Source: Tremella fuciformis (Eukaryota; Basidiomycota; Tremellomycetes; Tremellales; Tremellaceae). From it: a stretch of DNA of 64,000 nt. Below, one piece after another: positions 56,318 to 64,000 of this stretch. Under the pieces are notes generated by a model. The model worked only from the letters and a program-made list of their open reading frames with translations, had not been told where the DNA came from and searched no databases. The stretch is from contig CP136491.1 in the NCBI GenBank assembly GCA_032768795.1, forward strand, positions 2,854,501 through 2,918,500, read 5' to 3'. Numbering within the stretch: position 1 is the first letter of the stretch; every line of letters starts with the position of its first letter. The translations under genes and the position numbers were made by a program.

Positions 56318-56609
56318 CACCTCAGACTCGGCCATGCACCTGTTGTTGAAATTTGACAGAGGGGAGTGGTCGGCGTCGGCATCGGTCAATGGGTGTCTAT
56401 TTTAAAAGTGAGTGTGCCTCGGGTAGACACTGCCGACGCCGAGCCCCGCCGAGGAGCCGAGATTAGATAGACACCCGGTGTTGAAGAAGCAATGCCATGC
56501 ATAAGTAGCGTTACAATGTCCATGGCAACATCAGATGGACCTCAAGCACTGCACCCCTCATCCTCTCGGCGACCGGGTCGCTGCAAGATACGCCGCACGA
56601 CACCGCTCC

Positions 56610-59600
56610 CTACACCCTCCTCCCCTTGATCGCCTCGAGCTCAATCTTCTTCAACATGCTACGCAGGCTCTTGCCGCCCTTCTGGCAATTCTCCTCGAGC
56701 CACAGCTCCATGCTCGCCCTCACCTCGGCCAGATGATCATTGATGGGCATCTGGCCCATCAGAGCGGGGTTGAGCAGGGCGTCGAACAGCGCAGTCCATA
56801 GTGCGCTCTGCCAGTACTGCTCGTTAGCTGCTCCTCGATCCACAAAGCTGATGCAGACGTACCCGCTTAAGAGGCGTCACCAGCTTGAACCTCCTCTGCC
56901 CTGCTTCACTCGAGCCCGAGACGTCCTCGGCCACAGCGTCGGCGGTGAGATATTTGCCAAACAACAGGCAATAAGCTACCCCGGCTAGTCCCCAATAGTC
57001 CGACTCGTACGTCCAGCTCCTCCCCTCGCGCATCTGCACGCAGTCCTTCTCGTCTACTTTCCACTCGGCGACAAACGACTGGTCTTGTCCGTCATGGGGC
57101 CAGAGAGACAAATCGATCGTCCGGCCGAAATCAATGAGCTTCATGCCTTTGTGTCGCCAACCGCCAGACCCAGAGGGCGAGTACGATGCCGTCCACGTCG
57201 ATTGACCGCCTGCACTGCTGGGTATCGGAGCCAGCCTCGTGAGACAGTTGTCAATCTTGAGATCGCCATGGATGAAGCCGGCAGAGTGCAGTGAGGTGAC
57301 AGTTTTGAGAAGCTCGATTGTGAAGAACATGGCGATGAGCTCATCTACGCCTTGGTTGGCCGGCAGAGGGGCGATGCCCATGGTCGGCGCCTTGTTGACG
57401 ACATCGAGAAGAGTGCCCTGCGAAGAGTAGTCAAGGAAGAGGTACGACTCGTCGGTGAATGCGAACAGCTCGCGAGGCTTGATGATACTCGCCAAGGTGT
57501 CTGCCGAAAGCTTGCGGTGGATACGGTCCAGGACCGCCGCTTCCCATATAGCGGCGGGTCGTTCGACTTTGATGGCGAGCAAATAGTCATCATCCTCGTC
57601 ATCCTCATCCTCTGAACTTGAATTGTCAGACTTGGCGTCCGCCTCTTCCCTCTTCGGCAGATCCACCGCCAGGAAGACGGCGCCAAAGCCGCCCTCGCCC
57701 AGCTTGTCAACAACCTCGTAAGGCCTCCCCGCCAAAGTCAGAGACATGTTGTCGCCGCCCATAGAGGTGCGCGACGATGTCGAAGCCCGGCGAAGTTTGG
57801 CTTTCGCGTTCCTCTGCAGGGCGTCAAGTCGGCCAGCGGAAGAGCCGCGCAGATCGTGAAACCCTGGAAGAGCAGATAGAGGTGGCTGCATCAGTTCCAA
57901 CATCCTTGTCAGGACGTGATCAGAAGTCGGATCGCAAGGGTTGGGAAGTTCATCGTTGGGAACTGGTGTCGAGTGTGAAGTCGGCTCGCCTTGGTTGGCC
58001 GTGACGAAAGCGCCTGTCTCGTCGCGGTCGCCATCGCCATCCACTTCAGGTGTTTCCTCCCTGGCAGAATGCACTGACCGGTCCACGATCGCCACAGTAT
58101 TCATCTCGTCCTGATCTCGGCGATGGATGGTGTAGCCCTCGGGCATGTCGAACTTGCCGTCATTCTCTGCATCGCCAGACAATTCGTGGCCCTCGCCGAA
58201 GAACTGGGTACTCTGCAGACGCATCGCGATATCGCTGGTCCGTGCAGAACTCGTCCGTGATCGGTCGGCCTCTTCTGTCGCCGGGTCGGCCATCTCAGCA
58301 AAGGCGCTGTCGACCGTGTCAGTAGGGCTGGTCCTACGAGTCGAACTCCCGAGTTGAGATGATCGCAGGGTCGTGAACTGAGTCATCTGTGTAAACTCGC
58401 AAGTGCGCTCGGTGATGGGCGTCATGACCGCTCGGTAGGGGATTATGCGCATCCCACGTCGTCCGTCATCCATCTCTTCCTCCTCGTCGACTTGGTTGAT
58501 CGCTTCCTGGACAGCATCTTCAACGACGTGATGAAGCGGTTCTTCCTCCTCGTCCCCTTCAGGAACGACGCTGTCCAAGACCCGGCGCGGTGGTGCCCTG
58601 GACGCTGCCGGCGCAGGCGTAGAGAAGATGTTGAATGCCCTCTGGCTCGGTGGCTCGACGACCGGGGCAGCCTCTTCGGCCGCTTCTTCACTCTCTTCGG
58701 GAATGTCGGAGAAGATACCAAATGCACGAGGCTTGCCCGCAGTGGCGGTCGCCAATGGCGTGCGATTGGCCAGAGGTGTCTTGGCGGGAGTCTCCGAGAA
58801 GACGTTGAAAGACTTTTTCGACGACGAGGACGGGACGGCATTCTCGTCCGCAAATACGTTCTGCTTGGACGTACTGGATGCAGCGATCTCGTCTGCAAAC
58901 ACGTTTCTCGGGGTATTAGGTACCGGCTGGACGTTCTCGTCGCTGAAGACACGATTCTGCGTGACATGACCCTGCGCAGGGGTCGGAGTGGGCGGGACCA
59001 TACCTCCCACGGGCGCCATCATGCTCATGGGCGCACCGCGCACCGGCAGGGGCGTGGGCGCGACACCGCTCCTCGCTGGCCCGTCGTCATCGTCTGATTC
59101 TTCGTCCGAGTCGTCGGACGAATCGTCTCGGGCCTTGCCGCCATGTATGGTCTGATCGAACATGCGCATGACTTCGTCATTGGCGAGCTTGGTGTTGACG
59201 GTGGGTGAAGGCGGTTTGGCTTTCTTGACTGGTTTGGGGGTGGACGAGCCGGGCTCATGCCACGCCCGTTCCCACTCACGCACGTCTTTCCATTGTTTGC
59301 CATGCAAGCCTCGTTGCTTCGCTCGGACTTCCTCAAACGACCACTCTTCTCCCCCCTTGAAAACGTTGTCCCAGTCAAACATGCGCCTTTCGACTTTGCC
59401 GCTGTTCCCCTTGACTTCCCTGCCGCCCTCAGGCGGTGCCCATGGGGCTTTGTGGAAATGTTTGCTGGGCTTGGGCGGTTTTCGCGCCGAGGGGGGCGGC
59501 GGCAGACTCGACGTCGCTGGCTGGGCGGTGAGAGCGGTCGTGTCAAAGTTTTTCAAGGGGTTGGCTCGAAGCAACTCCGCTTCGGTCTGAGGAGCTTTTG

Positions 59601-60767
59601 ATCTCGAGAAGACGTCTTCCGGCACCCGAATCGCTTCGTTGTCCGCGGCGTCCTTGAAGACCTCCATTTTCGGTGTCCGCGGGGCGATACGCGCTTTCGA
59701 GGGCAGGGTCTCGCCTTTCCACGGTGTGGGTTCCACGACATTCTCCTTTCTGCGTCCATCGCGGGTCCCAAAGTCGGCCCAGTCAGGCGCGGTCCCGTCG
59801 TCTGCTGGGCCGGAGCCATCCGAGAAGATCTCCATCTTCTTGCCGTTCTGAGACCCACTGACCTGCCTTGTGGACGGAGCGACCTGGGTTGCGCCAGAAA
59901 GAGACGTGATGCCGGTCGGGTGGGCGACCTGCCCGAGGACCGAGCGGCCGGGTGTGCGCGCGGTCGACTGGACGGGCTCGTCATCGGGGACGATACCTGA
60001 GGGCGGGACCATGATACGGTCCAGGAAAGCCTGATGGCGCGTCTTGAGCCGCTCGAGGGGGGCAGCGAAACGGTGTATGCCGATGCGGTAGATGCCGTCG
60101 GCCTGCTTCTTCCTGCTCATCAGTACCGCCCCCACTGAGCATGAGGAACCATGGCGTGCGCACCTGCCTAGGGCCTCGCACGCGCCGGCCCACTCTTCGT
60201 AGAAGAGGGCGTGTTTCGTGCCGACGTCCTTCTTCTCCAGGTACGCCCAGATATCCTCGCGGCGGTCCACATGCCGCGCATACATGCTCCACAGCTTGAG
60301 GTACCGAATATCCTGGCTATATCGCGGGTCGTCGATGAACCTCCTCGTTGTATGCTCGAGCTGGGGCAGCAGGTGGGACGCAGAGGACGGGTGATGCTGG
60401 ACGATGAAGAGAATATACCTGGCCTCAGCACTCCCCCTCAATACCGGTCGAAGAGACCGACAGGTACGTACTTGTTGTAGACGTCGAGCAAGTCCCCGTA
60501 CCCGTCCACCTCCTCTCCCTCTCTATCCTTCTTCTCCGCCTCTACTATGTCTCGCCGAAACCGCTCGTCCTCCCTGCTGACCTTCTCATCCACCTCGTTG
60601 GCCTTGACGGCAAATACCGAGCTGAGCGTTGCGGCGCTTCGTCCCGAAGCGAGGGGCCGGATGTTCTCCTTCTGCGCCTCGAGCAGCGCAAAGTCCGTGG
60701 TGGGGGTTTGGGACGGTAAGCTCGGCGACGCCGCGCGCGCATGGTGCGGCGTGCCGACTGTCACCAT
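56610..60767 (-). CDS. BUB1: BUB1/MadBub spindle-checkpoint kinase
   Basis: Kinetochore checkpoint protein of about 1,300 residues. The N terminus carries a KEN box at residues 33-35 (AQKENIRPL). The Mad3/BUB1 TPR region follows (ARYILFIVQHHPSSASHLLP, IRYLKLWSMYARHVDRREDI, KKQADGIYRIGIHRFAAP). A second KEN is in RRKENVVEPTPW (about residue 320). Next is a long acidic linker with DENVQP and DENAVP motifs. A C-terminal kinase domain has GEGGFGAVFLAVDL, LAIKVERPAAIWEAAVLDRI, HSAGFIHGDLKIDNCL and GMKLIDFGRTIDLSLW. It ends KKIELEAIKGRRV at 56610. Few introns: near 60440, about 60120-60160 and about 56826-56880. Both Mad3-like (two KENs) and Bub1-like (kinase) features sit in one gene. Confidence 0.9.
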
Positions 60768-61086
60768 CGCGTCACAAGGTGATGTTGTACAGAAAGAGCG
60801 ACGAAAAGCAAAAGATCAGTCGCGTGTTTGTCATGACTGACAGGCACCACGTGGTTCGGGCTGACGTGGCATTTTTTCTTGTCCTGAGTAACTGTCGATT
60901 GTACGATCTCTTCAACCAGACGTGATGCATGAGGGTCGTACGGGTCGGAAGGGGAGGAAAATACAAAGAAGAAATGTGTACAGCAGCACGATTATAATGA
61001 CAACGAAGTCAGACCAGACGAGCGGGAAAATGGGAGGGGGATCACTATCGTGGGGGAGTGAGATTGTCCTGGACGGATAGCCTGTG
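60768..61086. other. BUB1 promoter region
   Basis: 319 bp between BUB1 (minus, start 60767) and the stop of the AFF4-like gene. No further feature is seen. Confidence 0.4.
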
Positions 61087-62865
61087 CTACGGCGCCCACT
61101 TCCTTTGCCAAGCCCAGCCCTGGCTCGACGCAAACTCCTCAACCAAGCTTCTGCCGAAAGCGCTCACATGAGCAAGGGGGCAACACATGCCAAGCTCGAT
61201 CGGCCAGGCCCACTTGGTTTCCGGATCGTCCACATCGACGTTTCTGGCATTTCCGAGCGTATCCCCCGGCGCCGGCAAAGCCTCGTCGCCGAGATCCGAG
61301 CTGATGGCCCGGTCGAACGTCTTGGGAAAACGGGACCGCAGAAGGGACAGTGGCAAGTAGTGGCGAGAGGTTTGGAGGTGCGTCGTGGCGGAAGACGACA
61401 GGTTGGACACATTGCGGATCAGGTTCTGAATATCTGCGTTCGAGTTCGTGGCCGAGTTTGGGGGATCGGCAGAGGAAGACGAGGAAGACTGAGCGGCAGG
61501 GGACGGCCCGGTACCCGCTGGCGGAGAAGAGGTGTTGGAGACGGGCGAAGGACCTGTGAGGGGATGAGACGAGGTCGGCGACGCAAGCTCCTTGGAGCGC
61601 CTTGATAGCTGGTTTATGCGGTGCTGCGAGATCTGGTACACCCAGACTGCCTCGACCAGATGTCTGATTATCAGCTGTGTACTTAGAAACAAGCGGCATG
61701 ACTGACAAGAGTCCCAGCATACCCTTGGCCAGATCTTTGATGTCGGGATTAACGTTTCGGATTTCCCTCTCCCAAGCCGCTTGGACGATCTTCCTAAGAG
61801 GAGCACTCTCCTCGTATCCTTTCTTGTCGCCTTGCTGCTCGTGACAGAAGAAAGAAAAGGTGTACAGGAGTACCGCATCGGTTTGAAAGAGGATGCCCTT
61901 GACTCGGTCGTTGGAGGAATGGGAGGATCCAGCCGAGGCTTCCCGAAGAGAGGTGCCGTGCCGCTTGACCATTGTCGCTCGTTGAAAGTAGCTGGAGTCA
62001 GCATTTGTTGACTGTACCGAAAGAGAAAACTTACTCTGCCGCGGCCTCCCTCCACATCTCTCTCGACCAGGTCTCCTTGCCCCCTCCCATCTCGTGGCGC
62101 AAACCACTGCGACCGATACTTTCACGCCTGATGGGGCCGACGCTGCTCCCGAGCTGAGGGCTGACGCTACCGCCTCGTTCCGATGGCGTGGTGCCACGTC
62201 CATTCTGCGGGCCCAGGGAGCCTGCACTGCTCGACCGGGCCATCTCCATGGCACCGCTCTTGGGCGTCTTGAGCGGGGACGGGCCGATGGACAGGCGCTT
62301 CTTCATCCGCCCATCCTCGAGATTGAGGCCGAGACCCGCCACTTCCGGAGCCCTCTTTCTCTTCAGGGGCGATCGCGACTGGGCATAGTCGAGGAAGGAT
62401 GTAAAGGCAGGCTTTGATCCTGACGCGTTGGGAGATGAGGTGTACTTGGGTGGAAGAGACGGGGGCAGTGGTGGCGGGAGCGATTCGAGAAGCTGACGGT
62501 CAGCGCGACGTATGGATTTTGGGAGGAACGGGCACGGTACGTGCCTTCCTGATCTCCGCCTGGACGTCTTCGGTCGACAGTGCGGGCTTGCTGGACTTGC
62601 GTACCTCATTGCGAAGACCGCTCCCGGTGGGTTTGGCATTGTGTCCGCCGCCCACCGAGCCGAAACTGTCCAGCCTGGGTGTGGGCGGGCGCGAATAGTC
62701 GCTGGCTCGCGGGATCGAGGTCGAGCGAGGGACGAACGAGGACGAGGTGGGTTTCTGAGGAAGACTCGCTGGGCGGGGTGGGATCGTCGACGCTGAGCGG
62801 GGGACGAAAGAGGAGGAAAAGGTGGGCGTGGAGGGGCGGAACGGCGAGACCGATACCTGCGACAT
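61087..62865 (-). CDS. AFF4/Ebp1-like super-elongation-complex scaffold (tentative)
   Basis: Start at 62865 (MSQVSVSPFRPSTPTFSSSF). A disordered Ser/Pro-rich half contains EDVQAEIRKARTVPVPPKIH and SPLKRKRAPEVAGL. After introns the C-terminal half is helical: SYFQRATMVKRHGTSLREAS, DRVKGILFQTDAVLLYTFSF, DIKDLAKGMLGLLSVM, VEAVWVYQISQHRINQLSRR. A Ser/Pro-rich loop and DIQNLIRNVSNLSSSATTHL follow, and it ends GWAWQRKWAP at 61087. The order (helix pair, aromatic/Arg helix, Ser/Pro loop, final helices) resembles the C-terminal homology domain of AF4/FMR2 proteins, represented in fission yeast by Ebp1, partner of ELL-EAF. This is pattern similarity only. Alternative: an unrelated fungal-specific protein. 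Confidence 0.5.
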
Positions 62866-63744
62866 GGTGGCAGGTGCCGGTAGGTATCGTCAAGATGCGG
62901 TGTGTTTGGAATGCGCTGAGGAAGCGGTGGGGAAGGAAGAAGAAGTAATGTCGGTAGTGTAAGGGTGAACGTTGCTTCTCGTGTGGGTGCGTGCGTGCGT
63001 GTCGGGCTGTGATGGGACAGTGATCGGTGTCTCGACCCGGCGTGGCCTGTTGGCCGTGATGATGTGCGAGCCGAGGGCGATACCGAATACGGTCGGCCGG
63101 AGAGGCGATGACCAGCAGCGGGTGGGTGTCTCAGTCCTGTGTGTGATGGGCGTACTGCCTTAGGCGGCAATCAGCATCGGTCTGATGCTGGCGGTGTCGT
63201 CGTCGTCGTCATGAGTTGTATCGTGTGGCGTGTGTCGCATGCAAGACGCGGGGAGCATCAAGTAGCAAGGCAGCCAGTAGCAAGGAGGAATGGTCGCTTG
63301 ACAGTTTGAGAGACCGACGCCAGACCCCTCCTTTATCGATGACCTCCTTCGTTCTTGGACTAGTTCTACTGTGGTCTCTCTGTGTCTCTCTCGGTCTCGC
63401 ATTCACGAGGCTCCTTTGCGTCGAGCGTCACACCGACAGGGCTGTACAGAGTAGATGATACGGCGTATCGGTGGTCGTTCATGGGTGTCCAATGCAATGA
63501 TCCATGGACCTCGGTCCCACTTTTGCCCCGACCCGGCTCTCTCCTGGCCTCGCCTCTCCTTGGCTGCGTCAGCCATGGATGGGCATGCGACGCCACCGAA
63601 TGAGCGGTAACGACTCCTCCTGTGCATTCCCGGGGATCCGAATAAACCCTGGGTCCCAATGGACGCACCCGTCGCGTTCTTTAACCGCACCCAAGATGTA
63701 GATAGGCGCGCACAAAAGCTCCCGAAATCATATGTCATGCATGC
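62866..63744. other. Intergenic, upstream of AFF4-like gene
   Basis: About 880 bp with the promoter and leader of the minus-strand gene at 62865 and the 3' flank of the partial gene at 63745. GT-rich run near 62985-63003. Frames present are short and unconvincing. Confidence 0.4.
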
Positions 63745-64000
63745 CTAAATCTGCCCCACGACCTCGGCCTCACTGCTCTCATCACCACTTTGGTCGGTGT
63801 CTCTGTTCTCCAGCCTGCGACTCGGTCAGCGTTGATGCTACAGCCTTGTGGACCGGTACTCACACCCAGTAGCCTGTGGACTGCAACCATCTCTCGCCAG
63901 AAGCCTGCGCGGCGGGTCTAGCTCGAGATCTCGGGCCCCCAGCCCCATTGCCTTCCACCGCGCGATTGGCCACCTCTGGGCACTTATTACGGAAGTGGCC
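63745..64000 (-). CDS. CCHC zinc-knuckle protein, 3' end only
   Basis: The 3' part of a gene entering from the right edge. It begins with the second half of a zinc knuckle (GHFRNKCPEV, the H-x4-C part of CX2CX4HX4C) and GNGAGGPRSRARPAAQASGE. An intron (donor GTGAGT, branch CTGAC, acceptor TCGCAG) then joins STGYWV to LENRDTDQSGDESSEAEVVG. The stop TAG is at 63745-63747. Knuckles of this type occur in RNA-binding proteins such as Gis2 or Air1 and also in retroelement Gag; the intron and acidic tail favour a cellular gene. Confidence 0.6.

Noticed and set aside
63745..64000. Retrotransposon Gag zinc knuckle
   Set aside because: Only half a knuckle is visible; the spliced acidic C terminus and absence of pol sequence favour a cellular RNA-binding protein, though the window edge prevents certainty.

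Overview
The window is a gene-dense piece of a basidiomycete nuclear genome, most likely a tremellomycete yeast (Cryptococcus, Kwoniella, Saitozyma or Trichosporon-like). Almost every gene is broken by introns of about 40-60 nt. These have GTRNGT-type donors, a CTRAY branch site 5-15 nt before the acceptor, and a simple AG acceptor. Genes lie on both strands a few hundred bases apart, and the protein set is ordinary eukaryotic housekeeping of fungal type. I saw no tRNA, rRNA, CRISPR array or bacterial operon. All gene models are spliced by eye, so exon edges are predictions.

Left part (1-21.7 kb): phosphate exporter SYG1 (truncated by the window start), a G-patch protein, a decayed gene with in-frame stops, a DENN-domain Rab GEF (DENND6 type), bifunctional thiamine-biosynthesis THI6, a phytanoyl-CoA-dioxygenase-family oxygenase, the PIKK chaperone TEL2, a four-pass membrane protein, and NAD kinase.

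Middle (21,752-29,097): a composite Helitron array. A complete autonomous element (21,866-28,414) encodes an apparently intact spliced Rep/helicase of about 1,780 residues. It also carries a previously unexpected two-exon gene on the opposite strand. It sits head-to-tail with a 683-bp non-autonomous relative (28,415-29,097). A perfect 114-bp copy of the small element's 5' end precedes the large one. The array lies only 98 bp upstream of the NAD kinase start codon.

Right part (29.1-64 kb): an RCC2-like beta-propeller protein fused to a PHD finger, a short-chain dehydrogenase, a bacterial-type GH13 alpha-amylase without a signal peptide, small hypothetical genes, and a multiply broken kinase-like pseudogene. 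These are followed by WEE1 kinase, a disordered nuclear-looking protein, a SIRT2/Hst2-type sirtuin, a Rho GTPase, TFIIIA, a Csk1/CAK-like kinase, a small secreted protein, an FMN reductase, an undivided MadBub-type BUB1, an AFF4-like elongation-complex scaffold, and the 3' end of a CCHC zinc-knuckle gene.

There is no operon logic, but several genes share themes. WEE1, BUB1, the CAK-like kinase and RCC2 act in the cell cycle; the sirtuin, TFIIIA and the AFF4-like protein act on chromatin and transcription; NAD kinase, the sirtuin, the FMN reductase and the SDR use NAD(P). Co-regulation is not implied. The most unusual content is the Helitron array with its antisense gene and terminal structure.
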